DNA of 64,000 bases from Halomonas sp. KG2. GTDB lineage: Bacteria > Pseudomonadota > Gammaproteobacteria > Pseudomonadales > Halomonadaceae. Made by a program: the position numbers and the translations under genes. Of the stretch, positions 7,715 to 16,231 are shown in pieces. Under the pieces are notes generated by a model, which saw nothing but the letters and a program-made list of their open reading frames with translations, searched no databases and had not been told where the DNA came from. The stretch lies in the NCBI GenBank assembly GCA_030440445.1, contig CP098528.1, forward strand, positions 3,100,001-3,164,000, in the 5' to 3' direction. Each line of letters begins with the position of its first letter. Within the stretch, counting starts at the first letter, position 1.

Positions 7715-8710
7715 TCAATCAACCGTGCTGAGAGAAGCCCCGACAAACACTTTACGGTAGCTACTCGGGCTAGTGTTTAGGCATTTCCGGAAATGATGTC
7801 GCATGGTAGGAAGACTACCGAAGCCACTCCGAGCCGCGATATTTTCCAGACTCATTTGACCTTGCTCCAAAAGCTCACAGGCGACACGTAACCTCTCGCT
7901 GAGCAACCAAGTGCTAGGTGGTAGACCAGTCGTCGCCTCAAACCGTCTTTGGAATGTGCGTAGGCTCATGCCTGCCAGAGCAGCTAAATCGCTGACTAAA
8001 TGGCTTTGGTCGAGGTTATTGCGCATTGTTTCAATTACCGCCCCGATCCGTGTAGCTTCATAGGCTTTGGGTACCGGGTGAGGAATGAACTGCGACTGCC
8101 CGCCTGCGCGGTGCGGCGGCATTACAAGCCCCCTCGCAACGTCATTGGCCCGCTCAACCCCAAAGTCTTGTCTAACGATGTGAATACAAAGATCTATACC
8201 AGCGGCACTGCCAGCTGCCGTGAGGACACTTTGTTCGTCGACATAAAGAACACCTGGATCGAATTCTATTAAAGGAAATCTAGATGCAATTTTTTCGATG
8301 AACCGCCAATGGGTAGTTGCTTTCCGATTATTGAGCAATCCAGCTTCTGCCAACACAATCACTCCCGAACAGAGTGAGACAATTCGAGCACCGTTACGAT
8401 GAGCCTTGAGTATGGCAGCGATGACTTTCGGCTGAACCGGCGAGGATACATCTGGCCACCCCGGAATGATGACGAGTTCTGCGCTCTCGATTGCTTCAAG
8501 GCCATTTTGGATATATACCGAAAGGCCGCCACTTAAGCGAATTTCTCCAGGTACAACGGCAGCGCTTTCAAAGCTGTACCAATCACTGCCAAACTCCGGG
8601 CGAGGCAACCCGAAAACTTCATAAGCAATACCAAACTCAAAGGAAAGTAGCTCATCAGAAATAAGGCAGACCACTCGGCGCCCAATTTTCTCAGTATCCC
8701 CATCGTTCAT
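7715..8710 (-). CDS. GlxA-type AraC-family transcriptional regulator
   Basis: A 331-residue regulator with two domains. Residues ~10-195 form a DJ-1/PfpI-like domain (VVCLISDELLSFEFGIAYEVF at the start, SLCSGVIVLAEAGLL at the nucleophile-elbow position, with the cysteine present). Residues ~230-325 form AraC-type helix-turn-helix motifs (LAALAGMSLRTFQRRFEATTG). Relatives regulate catabolism of small nitrogen compounds such as glycine betaine or arginine. The start at 8710 follows GGGAG. It lies downstream of the broken EamA gene on the same strand, with about 90 bases between, so the exporter could once have been its target. No ligand can be assigned. Confidence 0.9.
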   Translation of the reverse strand: MNDGDTEKIGRRVVCLISDELLSFEFGIAYEVFGLPRPEFGSDWYSFESAAVVPGEIRLSGGLSVYIQNGLEAIESAELVIIPGWPDVSSPVQPKVIAAILKAHRNGARIVSLCSGVIVLAEAGLLNNRKATTHWRFIEKIASRFPLIEFDPGVLYVDEQSVLTAAGSAAGIDLCIHIVRQDFGVERANDVARGLVMPPHRAGGQSQFIPHPVPKAYEATRIGAVIETMRNNLDQSHLVSDLAALAGMSLRTFQRRFEATTGLPPSTWLLSERLRVACELLEQGQMSLENIAARSGFGSLPTMRHHFRKCLNTSPSSYRKVFVGASLSTVD

Positions 8711-8963
8711 TATTGACTCCCAAGCGTGGCTCTAAGCTGATATTCATCATAGCCCCTCTTCTCATATTGAAGCTAAGGTGACACTGCACTTCAGTCAGCA
8801 CTTTTAAAGAGTAGCCGCTGGGGAACGGTACTTCTGCTTTATGGCAAGTGCCCCTGGGGTCGCCATCCCCACCGCCATGGCAGTTAACCCGAAAACCTGG
8901 ACCATTGTTAGAAACTCATGAAGCAGAAAATAGCCAGCAATGGTGGTGATAATCGGGACACTG

Positions 8964-8989
8964 TGTCTAGTCCTGAAATAGATTGACAC
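8964..8989. repeat. IS terminal inverted repeat, orfB end
   Basis: This 26-base end begins TGTCTAGTCCTGAA and pairs with the repeat at 10238-10263. The orfB stop codon (8992-8990) abuts it directly. Confidence 0.9.
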
Positions 8990-9862
8990 TTATTTCATCT
9001 CAAACGCCCAGTGCACTGCATTGGGCGTTTTGTATTTAAGCGCCAAGTGCGGCCGCTGACTGTTATAAATCTCGACGGACTCATTCACCATCGTACGCGC
9101 TTGATCAACATTTCCTGGCTGAATCAAGATAAATTCAGTCTTCAGTATCCCGTTGATACGCTCCGCTAGGGCATTTTGATAACAGTCATAACCGTCTGTC
9201 ATTGAGCACTGGATACCATACTGGCGATGTATCTTCTGATAGCTGTCACAACAGTATTGGATGCCTCGATCCGAGTGGTGGATTAACGGCTCACTTCCTG
9301 GCCGTTGGCGTAGAGCGTTGCGTAAGGCTTGCTCGACGTCCTGGCTACGTAAGCTCTCATGGACGTGATGACCGACAATTTTGCGGGAGTAAGCGTCGGT
9401 GACCAGACTTAAATAGCTCATCCCGTGACGCGTCGGTAGATAGGTAATGTCAGCGACCCAGACCTGATTAGGACGGCAGGCGACCACCTGCTCGGGGCCT
9501 GGCTTGAGTAGGTTCGGATGTCGCCGGAAGCGATGATGGCTGTGAGTCGTCTTATGATAAGCTCGTCGTATGGGCACCAGCAGACGCCGTGCACGAAGTA
9601 CCTGAAAGAGCTGATCTCGTCCCACGTGCAACTCTTGATCGGCCTGGCGGTGCAGCAGATGATGCAGCTTGCGGGTGCCCAGTCGGGGCTGAGTAAGTCG
9701 TATGTCTCGAACAAAGTCGACGATTCGCTGCTCCCGGGCTTCTCGCGACTGCTGCGCTTTTTTGGCCTGATACCAAGCCTGGCGACTGATACCTAGAAGG
9801 TGGCATACCCTGCTAATGGTTAATCCGGCAACACGTTCTTGCGTGAGGACTTGCCTGGCTGC
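8990..9862 (-). CDS. IS3-family transposase OrfB part (DDE integrase core)
   Basis: About 290 residues, translated as the second half of a frameshifted OrfAB fusion of about 406 residues. Order: an HTH_21-like segment (VCHLLGISRQAYWQAKK, in the frame upstream of the first possible start), then the rve catalytic core. The DDE triad is complete: Asp in WVADITYLP, Asp in HHSDRGIQY, and Glu in ALAERINGILKTEF, with the typical IS3 spacing of about 35 residues between the last two. No good independent ribosome site or ATG is visible at the 5' end, which agrees with production by -1 frameshifting. All key residues are present, so the enzyme may be active. Confidence 0.92.
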   Translation of the reverse strand, partial: AARQVLTQERVAGLTISRVCHLLGISRQAWYQAKKAQQSREAREQRIVDFVRDIRLTQPRLGTRKLHHLLHRQADQELHVGRDQLFQVLRARRLLVPIRRAYHKTTHSHHRFRRHPNLLKPGPEQVVACRPNQVWVADITYLPTRHGMSYLSLVTDAYSRKIVGHHVHESLRSQDVEQALRNALRQRPGSEPLIHHSDRGIQYCCDSYQKIHRQYGIQCSMTDGYDCYQNALAERINGILKTEFILIQPGNVDQARTMVNESVEIYNSQRPHLALKYKTPNAVHWAFEMK

Positions 9863-10209
9863 TTTTTTACAGACACCCCAAAATCCTTCTCCATCACCTC
9901 AACAACCGCTTCGAAGAACTGAGCCTTTTGCTCAGCAAGCCGCAACTTCTCTTCAAGCTCTTTGATCCGCTGTTCAGGGGTAAGTGGCCGAGGCATGTCG
10001 GGACTCCTTCTAGAGTGCTGTGTGGCACAGGGACGCCAGTCCTGATGACCATATCGACGTAACCACTTTAGTACCGTTGAGCGACCTTGAATACCGTAAC
10101 GACTCTGCGCCTGCTTATAGGTCATCTCACCGCGCTCCACTTGATCTACCACGGCCTGTTTAAAGGCCAGAGTGTAGTCTTTCTGTGTGCGCTTAACTCG
10201 TTGACTCAT
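9820..10209 (-). CDS. IS3-family transposase OrfA (helix-turn-helix)
   Basis: A 129-residue protein. The N-terminal ~60 residues (YTLAFKQAVVDQVERGEMTY, then GRSTVLKWLRRYG) form an IS3-type helix-turn-helix for end recognition. The segment around PEQRIKELEEKLRLAEQKAQFFEAVVE is a leucine-zipper coiled coil used for oligomerisation. I placed the start at the ATG at 10209, which follows GGGAGAG. The longer frame to 10233 would put the ribosome site inside the gene and overlap the inverted repeat. OrfA alone usually down-regulates transposition. Confidence 0.9.
   Translation of the reverse strand: MSQRVKRTQKDYTLAFKQAVVDQVERGEMTYKQAQSRYGIQGRSTVLKWLRRYGHQDWRPCATQHSRRSPDMPRPLTPEQRIKELEEKLRLAEQKAQFFEAVVEVMEKDFGVSVKKQPGKSSRKNVLPD
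9862..9868 (-). other. programmed -1 frameshift heptamer A AAA AAG
   Basis: On the minus strand the orfA frame reads GTA AAA AAG, which contains the heptamer A AAA AAG in the phase required for -1 slippage. A -1 shift here enters the orfB frame exactly. This is the commonest slippery site in IS3-family elements. Confidence 0.9.
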
Positions 10210-10237
10210 CACGCTCTCCCAAAATAAGGACAAGAAC

Positions 10238-10263
10238 GTGTCAACTCTATTCAGGACGGGTCA
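10238..10263. repeat. IS terminal inverted repeat, orfA end
   Basis: This 26-base end ends GGACGGGTCA on the plus strand and carries the start of transcription-side sequence for orfA. It matches the other end (8964-8989) at 18 of 26 positions. Confidence 0.9.
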
Positions 10264-11018
10264 CTGGGCATTAAAAGGGATGCTCGCTGTGGGCCTATCG
10301 ACTGAACAATGTAACTGTAAAGAAAGATCGCTGCGGCCCCCGCCAGAATTCCCTGAGCAAAAGCCTGAAATGCAATTTCAATCATTGAAGCAGCCCCAAA
10401 CCCCGTATCTGCAACCATGTGAACCGCGGCGGCTGGTAGGCATGACATGATAGAGATAACAGCTGTCCCAAGAATTGGATCTACTTGCCAACGTTGGATC
10501 AGAACGCCATATAACGAAAACATTAAACCCTGTAGAACGAAGAGCGATGTACCTGCCGGAGATAGACCCTCCACAAGGAAAGTGTTGTAGACGAACATAC
10601 CAATACCTAGAGAGATTAATGCTGTGCTGGCGACCGAAGCGAGGTCAGGTTTGCCGTTAAGAAATATAAGTGGCAGTAAAAATGAAAAAAGCACAATCGA
10701 ACCAGGTCCAACCGCAGCCACATATCCGGCGGAGGTCAGAGAAATTCCCGTATTAATCACCACTAGATAGGGAAACCCGACGAGCATTGAGAGCACGATG
10801 ACTCTAAGGATGCCGAGCTGGGCTAGTTTGTGTCTCGTACTAGCCATACATGCATAGGGTATGAAAAGTGCACCAGCCGCATAGAAACGCAAGATAGTCA
10901 GACCCAGTGGCGTAATGCTTCCCTGAAGACTAGCCCTCGCAGTCAGAAATTGCAGTGCATAAATAATAACCAATAAGGCTCCTGCCCAGACAACGCATCT
11001 ACCCTTCATTATATGCAC

Positions 11019-11458
11019 CTAATTGAGTATTTGAGCCCAAGAAATGCTGCCTGGTGAGTGTCGCTGACAGCCATTAGATGCATTCAATTCTGGGTAATAA
11101 AGCTGGGCCGCATAAGTGGCATAGATGCCAATCTACGTAAAAATTATGCCAATGTTATTTGGAAGCAAGTACGCCTCAATACTTCAGCCTTTCATGAGTA
11201 CATTATCCAGCTGCTCGCAAAATCTTCGTCGAGGGTCATCGCCCGAAACGGGCGATGGCTTAAAGCTGACCAACGTCAAGAGACTAAATGAGGCAGTGGC
11301 GGGGGAAGTTATGAGTGAAAGGGAAAAACCTAGCGAGACTTTAAATCGACATATAGATATATATGAAATCTATTTCAACTTATAAGAGCTAGCCACAACA
11401 CCACAACTAGCCCTTACGTAAAACTTAAAAAAAGCGTACTTATTTTCTATAAAAAAAG
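11019..11458. other. 440-base intergenic stretch, no supported gene
   Basis: Overlapping short frames exist here (for example 11125-11385), but none has a ribosome site or family resemblance. A perfect 9-bp hairpin, CATCGCCCG (11237-11245) with CGGGCGATG (11249-11257) and a 3-base loop, is present without a T-tract. It is A/T-rich towards 11380-11458. It may hold the promoter of the interrupted EamA gene and remnants of older DNA. Confidence 0.5.
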
Positions 11459-11962
11459 TTAATCTTCTATTAAGCTATCTTCCTGAGAGGGACTTGGAGC
11501 AAGAGTTTCACTTATCTTTCGCTGATGTTCATCATTAACATACTCAACAAAGCGATGGCCATGACGTACATGAGGAATAGCAATTTCGCAGCCTTTTGTG
11601 TAGCGATGTCCCACATGTATAGCGTATGAACCACAAGCCCAACTAATAAAACCTCGGGAATAAAGAGCACCATCTACATCACGCCATTTCACACCATTAA
11701 ATCCTTTTTGCCAGGGCAAGACTCCTTGATAAATCCAAACACCGCTATCGTTCGCAAACAGCTTAATACTTCGAAGATACATAACTTGGTAAATCAACCA
11801 AGCAATAGCAATAATGACAGCAGCCCCAATCAGCCACTGCCGCTCCGCAATTCCAGCGATAATCAAGCCGACTACCCCAATCACAACTGATACTATCAAT
11901 GGTCGCACATACGCCAACCACGACAGTGTATAAACATTCGAAGTAGCACTATCGCTCATCAT
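11459..11962 (-). CDS. two-helix membrane protein with PH-like (bPH2-type) domain
   Basis: A 167-residue protein. Residues ~18-40 and ~45-65 are two hydrophobic helices separated by a short loop (AERQWL). The remaining part (LFANDSGVWIYQGVLPWQKGFNGVKWRDVDG) has the beta pattern of bacterial PH-like domains, with the common 'short strand, WxxxxxxxW' arrangement. Such proteins sit in the inner membrane with the PH domain in the cytoplasm; function is generally unknown. The start at 11962 follows GAGGA by eight bases, and a second ATG follows one codon later. Neighbours give no clue. Confidence 0.65.
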   Translation of the reverse strand: MMSDSATSNVYTLSWLAYVRPLIVSVVIGVVGLIIAGIAERQWLIGAAVIIAIAWLIYQVMYLRSIKLFANDSGVWIYQGVLPWQKGFNGVKWRDVDGALYSRGFISWACGSYAIHVGHRYTKGCEIAIPHVRHGHRFVEYVNDEHQRKISETLAPSPSQEDSLIED

Positions 11963-12187
11963 TTAAACATCCTCAGTATAATTTTCACTCACTATATTAT
12001 TACACCAACTTCAAAGCAAAAAATTGACTTTGCTGAGAAAAAATTTTGTATAAATGATTTCATCAGTAACATGATAGCGACACCATCACTACTTGGGGAA
12101 AGAGCACGTTTCGTTTTTTGCCACCCCTGCTGACACAGGCAGACCATCGCTATGAATTGTCGTAAACAGCACAATACGAGATTGCTA

Positions 12188-12418
12188 TTACTGCAGCTTT
12201 TTAACCATAGCAGCATCTGGGGTCAGCACATTGCCGTCACCAGCTTGGAGAGCCATTAAGGGCACAGGCTGCCCCGTTGATTTGTCGATAAGTGTGGAGT
12301 GCTGCTCGCTACGAGCGAACAAGTAGCGCTCCCCCCACTGGCGTAAAGCAACCACCACAGGAAATAAACGTTCTCCTTTAAGTGCTTCAATTTCCTCAGC
12401 CATTGAGCTCAGGTCCAC
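12188..12418 (-). CDS. small hypothetical protein downstream of nitrilase
   Basis: A 76-residue acidic-to-neutral soluble protein with no motif I recognise (ALKGERLFPVVVALRQWGERYLFARSEQ looks like a compact alpha/beta element). It begins 16 bases after the nitrilase stop, so it is probably co-transcribed. The start is a GTG at 12418 with only a weak ribosome site; an ATG at 12403 is a possible alternative. About 180 bases of A/T-rich DNA follow downstream. Confidence 0.5.
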   Translation of the reverse strand: MDLSSMAEEIEALKGERLFPVVVALRQWGERYLFARSEQHSTLIDKSTGQPVPLMALQAGDGNVLTPDAAMVKKLQ

Positions 12419-12434
12419 CTAAGGTGTCGTGTTT

Positions 12435-13187
12435 TCATGCTTCCTCCGCCCCTCCACTCAGTATGCCTTGCTGAACATTGCATAACACTAGGCTGGGTTC
12501 GGTACCGTTAGCAGCAACCGCTAACTCACCCGCTGTATTCCAGCCGCCACTTTTGCCACAGGTTTGCCAGCCAACCGTGTCGGAAATGTGGTTAGCAAGC
12601 AGTACTGGGAACTGATGGCGTTTTGCCATAGCGGCGAGTAATTGTGCATCAGGCTCGTAACCTGCTTCTGATATAAGCGCACTGGCGATATACACATCTG
12701 CTTGCTGAGCAACTGCCACTTCTGCGTGGGTAGGGTGAGCGAAGTCGGCGCAAATCGCCAAGGCTATGCGAGTGTCATTTACCGAGAACTGGTAGCTTTC
12801 ATTACCCGCCAAGCAGTAAACGTCTTCTCCTTCGTGCAGGTGCTGCTTTGCGTAGAAATCGCGCTTTCCGCTTGGGAAACAGATAACAGCGCCTATGTGG
12901 GGCTTACTGCTTTCATTCAACAGCGGGCAACCTGCTATCACTACTATATTATGAGCAACTGCAGCGGCAGAAAGCGTACTGAAGGTCTCTGCACTTTTGG
13001 GCATCGCCAGTTGCTCTAGTAGCTCAAGCTCGTAGCCGGTAAGCGAAAGCTCTGGGAAAACCACTACATCAGCCCCAAGCCTAGCGGCGTGTTGAATGTA
13101 GGTAAGGTGTGTTGCAAGGTTCTCGGCCACTGCGCCTTTTTCTACCGGGAGTTGTGCTAACGCGATGGTGGTATTGCCCTTTTTCAT
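12435..13187 (-). CDS. carbon-nitrogen hydrolase (nitrilase superfamily)
   Basis: A 250-residue enzyme with the catalytic triad in the right order: Glu in VFPELSLTGYE (~45), Lys in YAKQHLHEGE (~117) and Cys in LAICADFAHP (~150). Family members hydrolyse amides or nitriles, or are stress-related omega-amidase-like enzymes. The short length and the CADFAHP sequence suggest an amidohydrolase rather than a true nitrilase. The start at 13187 follows a GAGG. It is followed by a small hypothetical gene and preceded, 63 bases away, by a LysE-type exporter on the same strand. A shared role in amide or amino acid turnover is possible. Confidence 0.88.
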   Translation of the reverse strand: MKKGNTTIALAQLPVEKGAVAENLATHLTYIQHAARLGADVVVFPELSLTGYELELLEQLAMPKSAETFSTLSAAAVAHNIVVIAGCPLLNESSKPHIGAVICFPSGKRDFYAKQHLHEGEDVYCLAGNESYQFSVNDTRIALAICADFAHPTHAEVAVAQQADVYIASALISEAGYEPDAQLLAAMAKRHQFPVLLANHISDTVGWQTCGKSGGWNTAGELAVAANGTEPSLVLCNVQQGILSGGAEEA

Positions 13188-13250
13188 GCATGCCTCATCA
13201 CAGTCAGCAAAGGAATTTAGCGTATTTAAACAGCGAGTCTTAACGCTTAC

Positions 13251-13871
13251 TCACCCTTTTTTAGCCAGCAATAGCCCTACCCCGGCGCTGGCTAACAGGC
13301 CCGCACAGCCGCGGTTAAATAAGCACCGCATGGCTGGTCGAGAAAACCACTGGCTCAAAAAGCTACCTGCATAGGCGTAACCAGCAATCGCTACCCATTC
13401 CAATAGTAAAAACAGCACACCTAGCACCAAAAACTGCAGACCTACATTGCCGCTAGGTTCCACGAACTGCGGTAGGAAAGCGGTAAAAATCAGAATGGCT
13501 TTGGGGTTACCAGCAGCAAGCAAGAACTCTTGTCGCGCCAGCTCAAATAAGCTCATGTGTTGGGTTTCAGCGCTATCACTTGCGGTAGTGTCGGCGCCCC
13601 ATAGCTGATATGCCAGCCATAACAAATAGAGGCCACCAACCACCTTAATAACGAGGAAGATTTTTTCAGAAGTGTAAAGCAGTGTCGCCAAGCCAGTCGC
13701 TGCCAGCGTAATCATGCCGACAAATGCTATTAGCCGCCCAATACCCGCTAAACAAGCTGTCCGAACGCCATAGCGTTTCGCATTGGTTAATGAAAGCAGA
13801 TTATTAGGGCCAGGCGCCATATTAAGGGCGAAGCAGGCAGGGATAAAAAACAGCAGTGTTGTCAGGTTCAT
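13251..13871 (-). CDS. LysE-family translocator
   Basis: A 206-residue inner-membrane protein with about six hydrophobic helices. The N-terminal ALNMAPGPNNLLSLTNAKRYG is the RhtB/LysE hallmark with GPNN, and AGNPKAILIFTAFLPQF around residues 115-135 is the second conserved segment. It would export amino acids or related compounds. A ribosome site AGGAAC lies about ten bases before 13871. It is upstream of the nitrilase-family gene and may share a transcript with it. It differs clearly from the exporter at 3633, so the two are not a duplication. Confidence 0.88.
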   Translation of the reverse strand: MNLTTLLFFIPACFALNMAPGPNNLLSLTNAKRYGVRTACLAGIGRLIAFVGMITLAATGLATLLYTSEKIFLVIKVVGGLYLLWLAYQLWGADTTASDSAETQHMSLFELARQEFLLAAGNPKAILIFTAFLPQFVEPSGNVGLQFLVLGVLFLLLEWVAIAGYAYAGSFLSQWFSRPAMRCLFNRGCAGLLASAGVGLLLAKKG

Positions 13872-13962
13872 AAAAGCCCGTTCCTATTAGCTCGCATGAG
13901 CTTCCACTCATTATTTCACCATCGATCCAGCTAGATTAACCTTTAATTAGGATTTTGCTCAA

Positions 13963-14003
13963 CGTTAAAAAGAGCAACCGCTGCTGGCCTGCTCTCTTAA
14001 CGT
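13963..14003 (-). terminator. rho-independent terminator of trpBA
   Basis: Downstream of trpA on its strand, AGAGCA (13990-13995 complement) pairs with TGCTCT (13971-13976 complement), extended by GTTAA-type outer pairing. The stem is followed by a run of five T. The loop is about 13 bases. Confidence 0.65.
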
Positions 14004-14027
14004 ATCCTTCTTTTTACGCTGCTGGTA

Positions 14028-14867
14028 TCAACAGGCTTGTGGCTCGCTTGCGGTACGACATGCCCTGACGCTTTCTGCCAGCTCACTGACTAAGCCATGC
14101 ACTCGCTCCACTGCTTCATCAGGCGTGCTGGCATGTTCGATGCAGTCAACAAGCGCGGAGCCGACCACCACTGCATCGCTGAAGCGTCCAATGGTAGCGG
14201 CTTGCTCGGCGGTGCGAATTCCAAAGCCAACGGCAATGGGTAGCTCAGTGTATTCGCGGAGCTGAGCGACCGACGCCTCTAGCCGTTCTGGTGTTGGCGC
14301 ACTAACGCCAGTAACCCCTGCCACCGATACGTAGTAGATAAACCCAGAGGTATTACTGAGTACCTTAGGCAACCGTTTAGCATCGGTGGTCGGGGTGGCT
14401 AAGCGGATAAAATCAATGCCGTGCTGAGCTGCTGGCTGGCAGAGTTCTTCATCATGTTCAGGGGGCAGGTCTACCACGATCAGGCCATCGACCCCTGCGC
14501 TGGCGGCCTCCGTTAGAAAGCGCTCAACGCCATAGCAGTAAATCGGGTTGTAGTAGCCCATCAGTACGATCGGCGTGGTGCTATTTTGCTCGCGGAAACG
14601 GCGCACCATGTCCAAGGTTTTAACCTGGGTTTGGCCGCCTTCAAGTGCACGCAGCGCGGCTTTTTGAATCGCGGGACCATCGGCCATAGGGTCACTGAAC
14701 GGCATGCCAAGTTCGATGATATCTACCCCAGCATCTGGTAACCCATGCAGAAGACGACGTGAAGTCTCCGCGTCTGGATCGCCTGCGGTAAGGTAGCTAA
14801 CCAGCGCTGGGCGATTCTGCTGCTTGAGCGCGGCAAAGCAGTCTTTAAGACGAGTGGGGGTATTCAT
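14028..14867 (-). CDS. trpA: tryptophan synthase alpha subunit
   Basis: A 279-residue TIM barrel that cleaves indole-3-glycerol phosphate to indole and glyceraldehyde-3-phosphate and passes indole to TrpB. The catalytic glutamate is in [20 protein letters not shown] (around residue 50), with catalytic aspartate in [27 protein letters not shown] is the phosphate-binding loop region. I start at 14867 ([11 protein letters not shown]), with GGAGA five bases upstream. An ATG at 14891 overlaps the trpB stop as ATGA and is a second option. It follows trpB in the usual order and ends at a hairpin terminator. Confidence 0.96.
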   Translation of the reverse strand: MNTPTRLKDCFAALKQQNRPALVSYLTAGDPDAETSRRLLHGLPDAGVDIIELGMPFSDPMADGPAIQKAALRALEGGQTQVKTLDMVRRFREQNSTTPIVLMGYYNPIYCYGVERFLTEAASAGVDGLIVVDLPPEHDEELCQPAAQHGIDFIRLATPTTDAKRLPKVLSNTSGFIYYVSVAGVTGVSAPTPERLEASVAQLREYTELPIAVGFGIRTAEQAATIGRFSDAVVVGSALVDCIEHASTPDEAVERVHGLVSELAESVRACRTASEPQAC

Positions 14868-14887
14868 AACAGTCTCCTGGTTCGCAC

Positions 14888-16093
14888 TCATTGGAATTTC
14901 TCACCTAGATGATGGGCGACGCTCATCATGTCTTTGTCGCCACGACCGCTAAGGTTGACCACCATTAAGTGCTCACGGGGAAGCCGGGGCGCACGCTTAG
15001 CCACTTCCGCCAAGGCGTGGGCAGTTTCCAGGGCGGGAATAATGCCTTCCTGACGGCAGCAGATTTGGAAGGCGTCCAACGCTTCATCGTCAGTGGCGGA
15101 AACATACTCAACCCGTCCCTGCTCGTGGAGCCATGCGTGTTCTGGGCCGATACCAGGGTAATCCAGCCCCGCTGATATTGAGTGGGCGTCGATAATCTGG
15201 CCATCTTCATTTTGCAGCAGGTAGGTGCGGTTACCATGCAGTACGCCTGGCGTCCCACCGTTCAAGCTGGCGGCATGCAGGCCACTTTTAACACCTTTGC
15301 CGCCCGCCTCTACGCCAATCATCTGCACATCTGGGTCGTTTAAGAACGGATGGAACAGCCCCATCGCGTTTGAACCGCCACCAATACAGGCCACCAGCGA
15401 ATCCGGCAAACGTCCCTGCTTTTCGAGCATTTGGCTGCGGGTTTCATGGCCAATCACTGCTTGGAAGTCGCGTACCATTTCAGGGTACGGGTGCGGCCCA
15501 GCCACGGTTCCAATAATGTAGAAGGTATCATCTACGTTGGTCACCCAGTCGCGTAGCGCTTCGTTCATGGCATCTTTGAGCGTGCCGGTGCCGGAGGTAA
15601 CGGGAATCACCTCAGCCCCCAGTAGTTTCATGCGGAACACGTTAGGCTGCTGGCGTTCGATGTCGGTTGAGCCCATATAGATGACACAAGGCAGGCCAAA
15701 ACGCGCTGCTACCGTGGCAGTGGCCACTCCGTGCATACCGGCGCCGGTTTCAGCAATGATGCGTTTTTTGCCCATCTGCTTGGCCAGCAGTACCTGGCCA
15801 ATGCAGTTGTTAATCTTGTGCGCGCCGGTGTGGTTAAGCTCTTCGCGCTTGAGGTAAATACTCGCCCCACCGAAGTATTCGGTCAGTCGTTCAGCGAAAT
15901 AAAGTGGGCTTGGGCGCCCCACGTAATCCCCTTGAAAGTAGGCTAACTGGCGCTGGAATTCAGGATCATTTTTAGCAGCAGCGTATTCTTCTTGCAGCTC
16001 TAAAATGAGCGGCATGAGTGTTTCAGCGACAAAGCGGCCGCCGAAACTGCCAAACAGTCCATTGGCATCGGGCAGGTTCACGAATTGGTTCAT
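14888..16093 (-). CDS. trpB: tryptophan synthase beta subunit
   Basis: A 401-residue PLP enzyme that condenses indole with serine to tryptophan. The PLP lysine is in [14 protein letters not shown] (around residue 95), the glycine-rich phosphate site is [10 protein letters not shown], and GRGDKD near the end binds the PLP ring nitrogen. The start ATG at 16093 begins [22 protein letters not shown], the expected mature N-terminus. The frame extends 35 codons further, but those residues fall in the intergenic region shared with trpI. It forms an operon with trpA (AGGAG between) and is divergent from a LysR regulator. Confidence 0.97.
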   Translation of the reverse strand: MNQFVNLPDANGLFGSFGGRFVAETLMPLILELQEEYAAAKNDPEFQRQLAYFQGDYVGRPSPLYFAERLTEYFGGASIYLKREELNHTGAHKINNCIGQVLLAKQMGKKRIIAETGAGMHGVATATVAARFGLPCVIYMGSTDIERQQPNVFRMKLLGAEVIPVTSGTGTLKDAMNEALRDWVTNVDDTFYIIGTVAGPHPYPEMVRDFQAVIGHETRSQMLEKQGRLPDSLVACIGGGSNAMGLFHPFLNDPDVQMIGVEAGGKGVKSGLHAASLNGGTPGVLHGNRTYLLQNEDGQIIDAHSISAGLDYPGIGPEHAWLHEQGRVEYVSATDDEALDAFQICCRQEGIIPALETAHALAEVAKRAPRLPREHLMVVNLSGRGDKDMMSVAHHLGEKFQ

Positions 16094-16173
16094 TACGACC
16101 TCTGAGTACAAGGTAAAAATTAGCAATGGATTGAAGGTAGCGCAGGAAGGCGAGGATAAAAATCGATAAGATG

Positions 16174-16187
16174 TCACCAATAGGTGA
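16174..16187. promoter_or_regulatory. candidate TrpI binding palindrome
   Basis: TCACC (16174-16178) and GGTGA (16183-16187) form an inverted repeat with a 4-base spacer, centred between trpB (start 16093) and trpI (start 16232). LysR activators bind dyads of this form. In pseudomonads TrpI occupies a dyad in the same intergenic region. The assignment rests on position and symmetry only. Confidence 0.55.
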
Positions 16188-16231
16188 GTTTTAATCAACT
16201 ATTAAGCCACAACATCATGGTGGAATAAGCA

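Larger units (their letters stand above)
8964..10263 (-). mobile_element. complete IS3-family insertion sequence, 1300 bp
   Basis: The ends are 26-base imperfect inverted repeats (8964-8989 and 10238-10263, 18 of 26 matching without gaps) that begin TG and end CA as usual for IS3. A 3-bp direct repeat CTG flanks the element (8961-8963 and 10264-10266), and removing one copy restores the host EamA reading frame. Inside are orfA, a slippery heptamer and orfB on the minus strand. The length, end sequences and duplication size all fit IS3. The subgroup is not assigned from memory. Confidence 0.95.
8804..11009 (-). pseudogene. EamA/DMT-family transporter gene split by an IS3 element
   Basis: The 5' part (11009-10264) encodes about 249 residues with eight or nine membrane helices of an EamA drug/metabolite transporter. 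The 3' part (8960-8804) encodes the last ~51 residues (VPIITTIAGYFLLHEF, then a final helix and a basic tail). The reading frame is continuous if the insertion and one copy of the 3-base duplication are removed: ...MPS|VPIITT..., giving a 300-residue protein, the normal length for the family. With the insertion, translation ends a few codons into the element (SDPS then stop). The gene start is the ATG at 11009, with only a weak ribosome site; an ATG three codons earlier is possible. No other damage is visible in either part, so the inactivation looks recent. Confidence 0.9.

Noticed and set aside
9418..9806. Extra frames inside the IS element, both strands
   Set aside because: They are shadows of orfB, which is identified by its complete DDE residues and frameshift site.
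11237..11257. Perfect 9-bp hairpin (CATCGCCCG with its complement) as terminator
   Set aside because: No T-tract on either strand and no gene ending nearby on the plus strand.
11058..11385. Overlapping short open frames between EamA and the PH-like gene
   Set aside because: No ribosome site, no family resemblance and unusual codon make-up; treated as non-coding.
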